Below the pieces are notes generated by a model. It was given only the letters and a program-made list of their open reading frames with translations, had not been told where the DNA came from and searched no databases. The translations under genes were made by a program, and so were the position numbers. This document shows positions 16,580 through 25,423 of a DNA stretch of 64,000 bases, piece after piece. Source of the stretch: Pseudolysinimonas_A sp947085045 (GTDB taxonomy: Bacteria > Actinomycetota > Actinomycetes > Actinomycetales > Microbacteriaceae); NCBI GenBank assembly GCA_947085045.1, contig CAMTUU010000014.1:1-64000 (forward strand), written 5' to 3'. Each line of letters starts with the position of its first letter. Positions within the stretch are counted from its first letter, which is position 1.

Positions 16580-17053
16580 CTACTCGGCGACCGGGGTCTC
16601 GGCGGTGGCGTTCTCCACGCGGAGCAGCGCGATCGCCGACTCGAAGTCGTCGAGCGAGTCGAAGCCCTGGTACACGCTCGCGAAGCGGAGGTAGGCGACC
16701 TCGTCCAGTTCGCGCAGCGGCGGCAGGATGGCGAGCCCGATCTCGTTGGCCTCGATCTGCGCGACACCCGTCGCCCGGATGCTCTCCTCGACGCGCTGCG
16801 CGAGGTAGGCGAGGTCGGCGTCGCTCACCGGGCGACCCTGGCACGCCTTGCGCACGCCCGAAACGATCTTCTCGCGGCTGAACAGTTCGACGATGCCCGA
16901 CCGCTTGATGACCGAGAGGCTCGCCGTCTCGGTCGTCGAGAAGCGGCGTCCGCACTCGGGGCACTGCCGGCGCCGACGGATCGACAGGCCGTCGTCGCTC
17001 GTGCGGGAGTCGACGACGCGGCTGTCGGGGTGTCGGCAGAAGGGGCAGAACAT
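16580..17053 (-). CDS. nrdR: Transcriptional repressor of ribonucleotide reductase genes
   Basis: A 157-residue NrdR. The N-terminal zinc ribbon has C3-x2-C6 and C34-x2-C37, followed by an ATP-cone domain with KRSGIVELFSREK. NrdR senses ATP/dATP and represses nrd genes by binding paired NrdR boxes. No nrd gene lies in this window, so its targets are elsewhere. A TACCCT box lies 9 nt before the ATG. Confidence 0.95.
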   Translation of the reverse strand: MFCPFCRHPDSRVVDSRTSDDGLSIRRRRQCPECGRRFSTTETASLSVIKRSGIVELFSREKIVSGVRKACQGRPVSDADLAYLAQRVEESIRATGVAQIEANEIGLAILPPLRELDEVAYLRFASVYQGFDSLDDFESAIALLRVENATAETPVAE

Positions 17054-17096
17054 GGTGCGACCAGGGTATCTCTCACCCGGGTGGAGGGCTGGGAGG

Positions 17097-18407
17097 CTAC
17101 TCCGCGCGGAACCTCGCGTCGACCGCGTCGCCGTGCGCCGGCAGGTGCTCCGCGTCGCTCATCGCCCGGATGTGATGGGCGACCTCGCGGAGCGCGTCGG
17201 CGTCGTAGTGCACGACCTGCTGGGGCCGGAGGAAGGTGATCGCCGAGATGCCCGCGGTGAAGCGCGCGGTGCCTCCGGTCGGCAGGATGTGGTTGGACCC
17301 GGCGAGGTAATCGCCCAGGCTCACCGGCGAGTGGGCGCCGAGGAAGATCGCGCCGGCGTGCGACACCCGGTCGAGGACGGCGCCCGGGTCGGCGGTCTGG
17401 ATCTCGAGGTGCTCGGGCGCGTACGCGTCGCTCACTCGCGCCGCGGTGTCGAGGTCGTCGACCAGCACGATCGCCGACTGGAGACCGGCGAGGCTGACGA
17501 GCACCCGTTCGCGCGCCGCCGTCTGCGCGACCTGACGTTCCAGTTCGGCGCGCACGGCATCCGCGAGTTCCGGGGAGTCGGTGACCAGCACGGCCGCGGC
17601 CGACTCGTCGTGCTCGGCCTGGCTGATCAGATCGGCGGCGACCGCGACGGGGTCGGCGCCGGCATCCGCGATGACGAGCACCTCGGACGGTCCCGCCTCG
17701 GCGTCGATCCCGACGTCGCCCTGCACGACGCGCTTCGCAGCGGCGACGTAGACGTTGCCGGGTCCGGCGACGACGTCGACGGGATCGAGGCTGAGCGACG
17801 GCACACCGTAGGCGAGCGCGCCGATCGCGCCGGCCCCGCCCATCGCGTACACCTCGTCGACGCCGAGAACACCGGCGGCGCCGAGGATGAGCGGGTGGAT
17901 GCCGTGCTCGAAGTCGGCCTGCGGCGGCGACGCGAGTGCGATCGAGCCGACGCCGGCGACCTGCGCGGGCACGACGTTCATCACCACGCTCGACGGGTAG
18001 ACGGCTTTTCCGCCCGGGATGTAGAGCCCGACGCGGTCGACGGGCTGCCAGCGCTGGGTGATCTGCGCACCCGGTGCGATCGCGGTGACGGCCGGCGCCG
18101 GAACCTGGGCGCGACTCGCGGCGCGCTCGCGGCCGATCACCTCGTCGAGGGCCACGCGGATCTCGCGGGGAAGCCGGGCGACCGCCGCGGTGATGACCGC
18201 CGGGTCGACGCGGATGGCGGGCGCACGACCACCGTCGAAGCGGTCGGCCTGCTCGGCCAGCGCCTCCTCACCCCGGACGCGTACGTCGCCGATGAGCTCC
18301 GCGGCGACCGGGATCGCGGCAGTGACGTCGATCTCGGCGCGATGCACGAGGGCCCGCAACTCGGTCGACGAGGGGCGGCGTCCGCGGAGGTCGATCGTCT
18401 GGATCAT
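17097..18407 (-). CDS. hisD: Histidinol dehydrogenase
   Basis: A 436-residue NAD- and zinc-dependent enzyme that converts histidinol to histidine in two oxidations. Motifs include the YIPGGKAVYPS strand, DVVAGPGNVYVAAAK, DAEAGPSEVL, the zinc-site QAEHDE, and APEHLEI. A TAGCAT -10 box lies 9 nt before ATG 18407, implying a leader of at most two or three bases. No other his genes are adjacent here, although in many actinobacteria hisC follows. Confidence 0.95.
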   Translation of the reverse strand: MIQTIDLRGRRPSSTELRALVHRAEIDVTAAIPVAAELIGDVRVRGEEALAEQADRFDGGRAPAIRVDPAVITAAVARLPREIRVALDEVIGRERAASRAQVPAPAVTAIAPGAQITQRWQPVDRVGLYIPGGKAVYPSSVVMNVVPAQVAGVGSIALASPPQADFEHGIHPLILGAAGVLGVDEVYAMGGAGAIGALAYGVPSLSLDPVDVVAGPGNVYVAAAKRVVQGDVGIDAEAGPSEVLVIADAGADPVAVAADLISQAEHDESAAAVLVTDSPELADAVRAELERQVAQTAARERVLVSLAGLQSAIVLVDDLDTAARVSDAYAPEHLEIQTADPGAVLDRVSHAGAIFLGAHSPVSLGDYLAGSNHILPTGGTARFTAGISAITFLRPQQVVHYDADALREVAHHIRAMSDAEHLPAHGDAVDARFRAE

Positions 18408-18468
18408 GGCCCATCCATGCTACGGACTCCCCGCACCGGGAATGTCAGGGTCGGCGAGGAGGTTGACT

Positions 18469-18975
18469 GTGGGAGTGGAACCGCACATCGTCGACGACCT
18501 CTCCGCATTCAAGCTCGCCTTCCGCCGCCACGCCGCCGGAGTCGCCGTCGTGACCGGTCTCACGCCGGAGGGGGCACCCGTCGGCTTCACGGCGACGTCA
18601 CTCGCCTCCCTCGCCGCGGTCCCCCCGCTCGCGACCTTCAACATGGCTCGGATCTCGAGCGCCTGGCCGGCGGTCGAGGGCACGACGCATGTGATCATCC
18701 ATCTGCTCGGGGCGCGCAACCGCGGCCTGGCCCGGCGCCTCTCGGGTCCCAACGCCGAGCGATTCGCCGGCGACCACTGGGCGCCGGGCCCGCTCGGCCT
18801 GCCGCTGCTGAAGGAAGTTCCCGCCTGGATGCTCGGGCGCATCAAGGAGCGGGTGCCGGTCGCCGACAACGCGGTCGTGGTCGTGCAGGTCGAGGACGGC
18901 GGACTCGGCGACGACGACGAAGCCCTGCTCTACCACGAGCGCACCTACCTCGCGCCAGGCTCCCCCCTCGACTGA
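18469..18975 (+). CDS. Flavin reductase-like (FMN split-barrel) protein
   Basis: A 168-residue protein with a flavin-reductase split-barrel fold: the AGVAVVTG strand, GFTATSLASLAAVPPL with the flavin phosphate contact, and a C-terminal Leu-Tyr-His-Glu segment near where such enzymes contact NAD(P)H. Proteins of this type reduce FMN or FAD for a partner monooxygenase. None is adjacent; the convergent FAD oxidase is not a two-component monooxygenase. GTG 18469 is favoured by GAGGAGG 6 nt upstream. Confidence 0.85.
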   Translation: MGVEPHIVDDLSAFKLAFRRHAAGVAVVTGLTPEGAPVGFTATSLASLAAVPPLATFNMARISSAWPAVEGTTHVIIHLLGARNRGLARRLSGPNAERFAGDHWAPGPLGLPLLKEVPAWMLGRIKERVPVADNAVVVVQVEDGGLGDDDEALLYHERTYLAPGSPLD

Positions 18976-18985
18976 GACGTCTCAG
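18972..18985. terminator. 14-bp perfect palindrome shared by two convergent stop codons
   Basis: CTGAGACGTCTCAG contains the TGA of the flavin reductase on one strand and the TGA of the FAD oxidase on the other. It can form a 5-6-bp hairpin on both transcripts. There is no T-tract. Confidence 0.4.
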
Positions 18986-20328
18986 CGCGGCCCGTAGGCG
19001 AAGACGCCGTCGGGGTCGACCCGGCGCCGAGTCACGACGAGGCGCTCGAAGACCGCGTCGGGCCACGCCGCTCGGAACTCGGTCTCGTCCTCGAACGTTC
19101 CCGCGTAGTGGACGGTGGTCTTCGCCGCGATCCACGGCGCCAGCGCGGCGCGGAAGCCGGCCGTCGCCCCCGGCAGCACCTGGCCGAACAGGGTGGGGTC
19201 GGGGGCTCCGATCACGTGGATCGCGAAGGCGCCGTCCCGGCCGCCGACCGCCGACCCCTCCGCGACGTCGTCGTGCGTCGCCTGCCCCAGCTGCCGCAGC
19301 TCGACGGCGAGGAACGGGATCGGCGCGGTCGGGTTGAACTGCTCGTGCAGCACCGTGGCGAAGTCGTCGTCGAGTTCGCTCAGCAGGGTGCCCCAGCCCC
19401 AGGCCGGCCCCGGCTCGGTCGGATCGGCGTGGATCCGGGCGATATCGGCGAGGGCCATGGTTCCCAGGTCGTCGGCTTCGACCGGCGCGAGCGCGCGTAG
19501 CGGAGCCGCGAGCCGCTCGCCTTCGATCGTCGAGCCCGGATAGGCGAACCGGATCGTCGCCAGGAATCGGCCGCGAAGCGGGGCCGGCACCGCCTCCAGA
19601 TCGGGGAACCGGATTTGCAGAAGGGACGAGGTGACGTCCTCCGGCGGGTGCTGCGCCCACTCGACCCAGCCACGCAGCACCGCCTCCGCGTGCGCGCCGT
19701 CGAAGGTGATCGACCCCGCGTAGAGCTGCGGGATCGCGACCAGGCGCACCCGCGCCTCGGTGACGACGCCGAAGCCGCCCTTGCCGCCGCGGATCGCCCA
19801 GAACAGATCGGCATCACCCGCGGGACTCGCGTCGACGACCTCGCCGGACGCGGTGACGATGGTCGCGCCGAGCAGATAGTCCGACGAGAACCCGTGACTG
19901 CGCGCCACAGGGCCGAGACCGCCGCCGAGCAGGTAGCCCACCGCGCCGACGGTCGCGGAGGATCCGGTGATCGGGACGAGGTCGTGCTCGGCCGCCGCGG
20001 CCACGACGGCCGACCAGGGCACGCCGGCACCGATCGTCGCCGTGCGCGCGCCCGGGTCGATCGCGAGGGCATCGAGGCGCTTGGTCGTGATGACGAGGCC
20101 GTCGGTGATCGGCACCTCCGCGCCATGGCCGGTCGACTGCATCCGCACGGCGAGACCGTTCGCAGCCGCGTAATGCACCGCCGCGATGACGTCGGCGGTC
20201 GACGCGACCCCGACGACGAACTGCGGCGTGTGCGCGACCGCGGTGTTGAAGCCGGCGAGCTCCTGGGCGAAGCCGGGATCGCCCGGCGCCAGGACGACGC
20301 CCGACACCCGACTCGTCAGCTCGTGCAC
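18982..20328 (-). CDS. FAD-linked oxidase (PCMH / berberine-bridge type)
   Basis: A 448-residue flavoprotein. The N-terminal PCMH FAD domain has QSTGHGAE, whose His is the usual covalent FAD attachment site. The GGGLGPVARSHGFSSD block, where many bicovalent members carry a second cysteine, has none here, so single His linkage is expected. The C-terminal YGPR is the remnant of the BBE domain. The substrate (sugar, alcohol or secondary metabolite) is not predictable. GTG 20328 sits 7 nt after TAGCAT, a -10 box that includes the dnaE stop codon. No signal peptide is seen. Confidence 0.87.
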   Translation of the reverse strand: MHELTSRVSGVVLAPGDPGFAQELAGFNTAVAHTPQFVVGVASTADVIAAVHYAAANGLAVRMQSTGHGAEVPITDGLVITTKRLDALAIDPGARTATIGAGVPWSAVVAAAAEHDLVPITGSSATVGAVGYLLGGGLGPVARSHGFSSDYLLGATIVTASGEVVDASPAGDADLFWAIRGGKGGFGVVTEARVRLVAIPQLYAGSITFDGAHAEAVLRGWVEWAQHPPEDVTSSLLQIRFPDLEAVPAPLRGRFLATIRFAYPGSTIEGERLAAPLRALAPVEADDLGTMALADIARIHADPTEPGPAWGWGTLLSELDDDFATVLHEQFNPTAPIPFLAVELRQLGQATHDDVAEGSAVGGRDGAFAIHVIGAPDPTLFGQVLPGATAGFRAALAPWIAAKTTVHYAGTFEDETEFRAAWPDAVFERLVVTRRRVDPDGVFAYGPR

Positions 20329-20335
20329 CTTGGCA

Positions 20336-20341
20336 ATGCTA
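20336..20341 (-). promoter_or_regulatory. -10 box TAGCAT overlapping the dnaE stop
   Basis: The TAG of this hexamer is the dnaE termination codon. The box lies 7 nt upstream of GTG 20328 and should give a leaderless mRNA for the FAD oxidase. Confidence 0.5.
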
Positions 20342-23300
20342 GACGATGCAGTTCGGCCCCAGAAGGCTCTTCAGTTCACCGTAGAGATCCGCCGTCACCG
20401 TCACCGGGAACGGCACCTCGAACATCCGCGCGCTCTCGCCGCGCACGAGCCGCAGTCGCACCTCGTTGTCGCCGCGGTGCCGGATGAGCACCTCATTGAG
20501 CGCGGTGACCACATCGGTCGTGGCGCGATGCTCGGGCACCGAGATCACGAGCGGACCGGACCCGAGGGATGCCCCGGTGTCGGGCACGAACAGGCTGACG
20601 GCGTGCAGGTTGAGCCCGTCGTCGCGCGTCGCGACCCGGCCCTTGATGACGACGATCGCGTCGTTCTGCAGCGACGGCGAGAACTCCAGGTAGGTCTTGC
20701 CCATGAAGAGCACGGTGACCTCGCCGCCGAAGTCCTCGACCGTCACCATCCCGTACTGGTTGCCCGAGTTGCGCGCCGTGCGGTGCTGCACGCTGGTGAG
20801 CAGCCCGGCGACGGTGACCTGCTCACCGTCGTGCGCGACGTCGCCGCCGATGAGGTCGCTGATCGAGATGCTCGCATGCTTGCTGAGCGTCATCTCGAGG
20901 CCGGCGAGCGGGTGGTCGGAGACGTAGAGGCCGAGCATCTCCCGCTCGAACGCGAGCTTGTCGCGCTTGTTCCACTCCGGGCGCGGGGGCACGACCTGCG
21001 TGGAGTGCGCGGGCTCGTCCCACAGGCTGTCGAAGTCGAAGCCGACCTGGCCGTTCGCCTCCTCGCGCTTGCGCTTCACCTCCTGCTCGACCGCGCCCTC
21101 GTGGATCTCGATCAGCGCGCGGCGGGTGTGGCCGAGCGAATCGAACGCGCCCGCCTTGACGAGCGACTCGACCATGCGCTTGTTGGTCGCCTGGATCGGC
21201 ACCTTCGTGAGGTAGTCGTGAAATGAGGTGAAGGCGCCCTTCTGCTCCCGCGTGCGCTTGATCTGCTCGACGACCGCGAACCCCACGTTGCGCACGGCAC
21301 CCAGCCCGAAGCGGATGTCGTCGCCGACGGCGGCGAAGTAGGCGATCGACTCGTTGACGTCGGGCGGCAGCACCTTGATGCCCATCCGCCGGCACTCGTT
21401 GAGGTAGATCGCGAGCTTGTCGCGGGCGTCGCCGACGCTCGTCAGCAGGGCCGCCATGTACTCGGCCGGAAAGTGCGCCTTGAGGTAGGCCGTCCAATAC
21501 GAGATGACCCCGTAGGCGGCCGAGTGGGCCTTGTTGAAGGCGTAGTCGGAGAACGGGACGAGGATCTCCCAGAGGGTCGCGATCGCGACCTTCGAGTAGC
21601 CGTTGGCGATCATCCCGGCCTCGAAATCGGCGTACTGCTTGTCGAGCTCCGACTTCTTCTTCTTGCCCATCGCGCGGCGCAGGATGTCGGCCTGACCGAG
21701 CGAGAACCCGGCGACCTTCTGCGCGATCGCCATGACCTGCTCCTGGTAGACGATCAGGCCGTAGGTGGTGTCGAGGATCTCGGCGAGCGACTCCGCGAAC
21801 TCCGGATGGATCGGCTCGATCGCCTGCAGCCCGTTCTTGCGCAACGCGTAGTTGGTGTGCGAGTTCGCGCCCATCGGGCCCGGCCGGTAGAGGGCGATGA
21901 GCGCCGAGATGTCTTCGAAGTTGTCGGGCTTCATCTGCTTGAGCAGCGCCCGCATGGGGCCGCCGTCGAGCTGGAAGACGCCGAGCGAGTCGCCGCGGGC
22001 GAGCAGCGCGTACGCCTCCGGGTCGTCGAACTCGAGCTCTTCGAGCACCGGCCGGATCCCGCGGTTGGTCTGGATGTTGTCAAGCGCGTCGTCGATGATC
22101 GTGAGGTTGCGCAGACCGAGGAAGTCCATCTTCACGAGGCCGAGCGATTCAGCGGTCGGGAAGTCGAACTGCGTGACGATCTGGCCGTCCTGCTCGCGAC
22201 GCATGATCGGGATGATGTCGATCAGCGGTTCGCTCGACATGATGACGCCGGCCGCGTGCACGCCCCACTGCCGCTTGAGCCCCTCCAGGCCGAGCGCTGT
22301 GTCGTAGACGGTGCGGGCATCCGGATCGACCTCGAGGATCGCGCGGAAGTCGCCCGCCTCCTTGTAGCGCTCGTGCGTCGGGTCGGTGATGCCGGCGAGC
22401 GGGATGTCTTTCGCCATGATCGGCGCGGGCATCGCCTTCGTGAGCTTCTCGCCCATCGAGAACGGGAAGCCGAGCACGCGGCCGGCATCCTTGAGCGCCT
22501 GCTTCGACTTGATGGTGCCGTAGGTGACGATCTGCGCGACGCGCTCGTCGCCGTACTTGTCGGTCACGTATTGGATGACCTCGCCGCGGCGCCGGTCGTC
22601 GAAGTCGACGTCGAAGTCGGGCATCGAGACGCGCTCCGGGTTGAGGAAGCGCTCGAAGATCAGACCGTGCCGCAGCGGGTCGAGGTCGGTGATCCGCATC
22701 GCGTACGCCGCCATCGAGCCGGCACCCGAGCCACGCCCCGGTCCGACTCGGATGCCGTTGTTCTTCGACCAGTTGATGAAGTCGGCGACCACGAGGAAGT
22801 AGCCGGGGAACCCCATCTGCAAGATGACGCCGGTCTCGTACTCGGCCTGTGCGCGCACCTCGGCCGGGATGCCGTCGGGGTAACGGGCGACGAGTCCGCG
22901 CTCGACCTCCTTGACGAACCAGCTCTCCTCGGTCTCGCCCTCCGGCACCGGGTAGCGCGGCATGTAGTTGGCGGAGGTATCGAACTCCACCTCGCAGCGC
23001 TCGGCGATCAGCAGTGTGTTGTCGCACGACTCCGGATGCTCGCGGAACAGCTGCCGCATCTCGGCCGGCGACTTCAGGTAGAACTCGGTGCCCTCGAATT
23101 TGAAGCGGTTCGGATCGGCGAGCGTCGACCCGGACTGCACGGAGAGCAGGATCTCGTGGGCGCTGGCATCCGCGGCGTGCGTGTAGTGCAGGTCGTTGGT
23201 GGCGACGAGCGGGAGATCGAGCTCCTTCGCGAGCCTGAGGAGGTCGGCCATCGTGCGGCGTTCGATGCCGATGCCGTGATCCATGATCTCGGCGTAGTAG

Positions 23301-23863
23301 TTGTCCGTGCCGAAGATGTCGCGGAAGTCGGCTGCCGCCTGGCGGGCCTCGGCGTACTGACCGAGCCGGAGGCGGGTCTGCACTTCGCCGCCGACGCAGC
23401 CGGTCGTCGCGATCAGCCCGCTGCCGTACTCCTGCAGCAGCTCGCGGTCCATCCGCGGCTTGAAGTAATAGCCCTCGAGCGACGCCTTGCTGTTGAGTCG
23501 GAAGAGGTTCTTCATGCCCTGCGTCGTCTCAGCGAGCAGGGTGAGGTGGGTGTACGCCCCGCCGCCCGACACGTCGTCTTCGCCGCCGTTGCCCCAGCGC
23601 ACCCGGGTCTTGTCCGACCGGTGGGTACCGGGCGTCAGGTAGGCCTCGGTACCGATGATCGGTTTCACGCCGGCTTCGGTCGCCTGCTTCCAGAAGTCGA
23701 AGGCGCCGAAGTTGTTGCCGTGGTCGGTGATCGCGACCGCCGGCATCCCCTGCTCGGCGACGGAGGCCATCAGCTCGCCGACCCGTGCGGCGCCGTCCAG
23801 CATCGAGTACTCGGTGTGGACGTGCAGATGCACGAAAGACGAGTTTGATGAAGACGATGTCAC
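20339..23863 (-). CDS. dnaE: DNA polymerase III subunit alpha
   Basis: A 1174-residue replicative polymerase. The N-terminal PHP domain begins HLHVHTEYSMLDG and keeps its metal-binding histidines. The palm has PDFDVDFDD, with catalytic aspartates. Helix-hairpin-helix and OB folds follow in the last 300 residues. The length matches DnaE1, the essential enzyme, not the mutasome DnaE2. GTG 23863 is preceded by a GGAG and a TATTCT -10 box (23887-23892) in the 37-bp gap after rluD. Confidence 0.97.
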   Translation of the reverse strand: MTSSSSNSSFVHLHVHTEYSMLDGAARVGELMASVAEQGMPAVAITDHGNNFGAFDFWKQATEAGVKPIIGTEAYLTPGTHRSDKTRVRWGNGGEDDVSGGGAYTHLTLLAETTQGMKNLFRLNSKASLEGYYFKPRMDRELLQEYGSGLIATTGCVGGEVQTRLRLGQYAEARQAAADFRDIFGTDNYYAEIMDHGIGIERRTMADLLRLAKELDLPLVATNDLHYTHAADASAHEILLSVQSGSTLADPNRFKFEGTEFYLKSPAEMRQLFREHPESCDNTLLIAERCEVEFDTSANYMPRYPVPEGETEESWFVKEVERGLVARYPDGIPAEVRAQAEYETGVILQMGFPGYFLVVADFINWSKNNGIRVGPGRGSGAGSMAAYAMRITDLDPLRHGLIFERFLNPERVSMPDFDVDFDDRRRGEVIQYVTDKYGDERVAQIVTYGTIKSKQALKDAGRVLGFPFSMGEKLTKAMPAPIMAKDIPLAGITDPTHERYKEAGDFRAILEVDPDARTVYDTALGLEGLKRQWGVHAAGVIMSSEPLIDIIPIMRREQDGQIVTQFDFPTAESLGLVKMDFLGLRNLTIIDDALDNIQTNRGIRPVLEELEFDDPEAYALLARGDSLGVFQLDGGPMRALLKQMKPDNFEDISALIALYRPGPMGANSHTNYALRKNGLQAIEPIHPEFAESLAEILDTTYGLIVYQEQVMAIAQKVAGFSLGQADILRRAMGKKKKSELDKQYADFEAGMIANGYSKVAIATLWEILVPFSDYAFNKAHSAAYGVISYWTAYLKAHFPAEYMAALLTSVGDARDKLAIYLNECRRMGIKVLPPDVNESIAYFAAVGDDIRFGLGAVRNVGFAVVEQIKRTREQKGAFTSFHDYLTKVPIQATNKRMVESLVKAGAFDSLGHTRRALIEIHEGAVEQEVKRKREEANGQVGFDFDSLWDEPAHSTQVVPPRPEWNKRDKLAFEREMLGLYVSDHPLAGLEMTLSKHASISISDLIGGDVAHDGEQVTVAGLLTSVQHRTARNSGNQYGMVTVEDFGGEVTVLFMGKTYLEFSPSLQNDAIVVIKGRVATRDDGLNLHAVSLFVPDTGASLGSGPLVISVPEHRATTDVVTALNEVLIRHRGDNEVRLRLVRGESARMFEVPFPVTVTADLYGELKSLLGPNCIV

Positions 23864-23886
23864 AGGCGCTCCGAAGGTGAACCCTC

Positions 23887-23892
23887 AGAATA
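23887..23892 (-). promoter_or_regulatory. -10 box TATTCT for dnaE
   Basis: TATTCT lies in the short gap between rluD and dnaE. It gives a leader of about 17 nt that contains GGAG, so dnaE can be transcribed independently of lspA-rluD. Confidence 0.45.
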
Positions 23893-23900
23893 GGTGCAGC

Positions 23901-24821
23901 TCAGTCGAGCCGCAGGACGTCGAGAGCGTGTTGGAGATCTTCGGGGTAGGGCGACTCGAAGAGCACGTACTCCCCGGTCGCAGGATGCCGGAACCCGAGT
24001 TTGTGCGCGTGCAGCCACTGCCGCGTGAGACCCACGCGTTCGGTGAGCGCCTTGTCGGCGCCGTACAGCGTGTCGCCCACGCAGGGATGCCGCTGGGCCG
24101 CCAGGTGCACCCTGATCTGGTGCGTCCGACCGGTCTCGAGGGTCACCTCGAGCAGGCTCGCGGCCCGCATCGCCTCGAGCAGGTCGTAGTGGGTGACGGC
24201 GTGCTTGCCCTCGGCGCGGATCGCGAACTTCCAGTCGTTCGAACTGTGCCGGCCGACCGGGGCGTCGATCGTTCCCGACGACGGATCCGGGTGCCCCTGC
24301 ACGACCGCGTGGTAGATCTTGTCGACCTCGCGGTCGTGGAAGAGGCGCTTGAGCTCGGTATACGCCGACTCCGACTTCGCGACCACCATGAGCCCGCTCG
24401 TGCCGACGTCGAGCCGGTGCACGATGCCCTGACGCTCGGCCGCGCCCGACGTCGCGATGCGGTAGCCCGCCGCGGCGAGAGCGCCGAGCACCGTCGGCCC
24501 GCTCCAGCCCGGGGCGGGATGCGCGACGATGCCGACCGGCTTGTCGATCACCACGAGATCGTCGTCGTCGTGAACGATGCGGAATCCCGGCACCAGCTGC
24601 GGGATGACGCGCGGCGCCTCCTTGGGCGCCCACTCCACCTCGAGCCAGCTGTCGGCGCGGAGCCGATCGGACTTGCCGATCAGGATGCCGTCGAGCCGCA
24701 CGCCCCCCGCCTCGATCACCTCCACGGCGAAGCTGCGGGAGAAGCCGAGAAGTTTCGCGAGCGCGGCATCGGCGCGTTCACCCGCCAGCCCGTCGGGAAC
24801 GGGCAGGCTGCGCTGCTCCAT
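23901..24821 (-). CDS. rluD: RluD-family rRNA pseudouridine synthase
   Basis: A 306-residue RluA/RluD-type enzyme. It has an N-terminal S4-like RNA-binding domain (about 15-75) and a catalytic domain with HRLDVGTSGLMVVAK, which carries the catalytic aspartate, then RTHQIRVHLA. These enzymes convert specific uridines of 23S rRNA to pseudouridine. The start ATG overlaps the last base of the lspA stop (TGATG), as is usual in lspA-rluD pairs. The exact target uridines are inferred from family only. Confidence 0.92.
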   Translation of the reverse strand: MEQRSLPVPDGLAGERADAALAKLLGFSRSFAVEVIEAGGVRLDGILIGKSDRLRADSWLEVEWAPKEAPRVIPQLVPGFRIVHDDDDLVVIDKPVGIVAHPAPGWSGPTVLGALAAAGYRIATSGAAERQGIVHRLDVGTSGLMVVAKSESAYTELKRLFHDREVDKIYHAVVQGHPDPSSGTIDAPVGRHSSNDWKFAIRAEGKHAVTHYDLLEAMRAASLLEVTLETGRTHQIRVHLAAQRHPCVGDTLYGADKALTERVGLTRQWLHAHKLGFRHPATGEYVLFESPYPEDLQHALDVLRLD

Positions 24822-25423
24822 CAGTTGCCCGCGGAAGCCGCGGGCTTCTCGACACCGGTCGCGTCGACGAGCGACTTCTTCTCGTCGACCCGACGTGTGC
24901 CGTCCAGGCCGACGTTGCGCACCGACAGGATCAGGAAGAGCACCATCGCCGACACGACCGCGACGTCGGCGAAGTTGAAGATCGCTGGGAAGCCCCGGAC
25001 CTGGAGCATGTCGACCACGTGTCCCACGCCGAACCCCGGCGGCCGGAACAAGCGGTCGGTGACGTTGCCGAAGGCTCCGCCCAGCACGAGGCCGAACACC
25101 GTCGCCCACCCCAGAGAGCGGATGCGCGGCGCGAACCAGATGATGAAGACGATCACGGCGACGGCGACGATCGAGAGCACCCAGGTGAATCCGGTCGCGA
25201 GCGAGAACGCCGCGCCCGGGTTGGTCACGTAGCGCAACTGCACGAGGTCGCCGAGCACCGGGACGACGTCGTCCATCTCGAGGTTCGTGGTGATCAGGAA
25301 CTTCACTCCCTGATCGATGCCGTACGCCACGAGGGCGACGGCGGCGAGCACGCCGAGCGCGCGCGGGCTCACCCGCCGACGCGGTGCTGCCTCGGGCGCG
25401 TCCGGGTCAGTTGCCCGAGCCAA
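24821..25423 (-). CDS. lspA: Lipoprotein signal peptidase
   Basis: A 200-residue, four-helix aspartyl protease that cleaves prolipoproteins (such as CtaC here) before the lipidated cysteine. Diagnostic segments are YVTNPGAAFS, GGAFGNVTDRL with one catalytic Asp, and FNFADVAV with the second. The start is uncertain: TTG 25423 would overlap the end of divIVA by 17 bp, while in-frame GTG 25372 gives a shorter N-terminus. The C-terminal tail of about 30 residues is extra. Confidence 0.93.
   Translation of the reverse strand: MARATDPDAPEAAPRRRVSPRALGVLAAVALVAYGIDQGVKFLITTNLEMDDVVPVLGDLVQLRYVTNPGAAFSLATGFTWVLSIVAVAVIVFIIWFAPRIRSLGWATVFGLVLGGAFGNVTDRLFRPPGFGVGHVVDMLQVRGFPAIFNFADVAVVSAMVLFLILSVRNVGLDGTRRVDEKKSLVDATGVEKPAASAGN

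Noticed and set aside
21473..23848. 791-codon plus-strand open frame opposite dnaE
   Set aside because: Shadow frame with biased composition and no domains; dnaE on the other strand has all catalytic motifs.
24822..25422. Long alternative start upstream of rluD giving a 402-residue protein
   Set aside because: The extra N-terminal part is antisense-like shadow of lspA; ATG 24821 gives the family length and overlaps the lspA stop.
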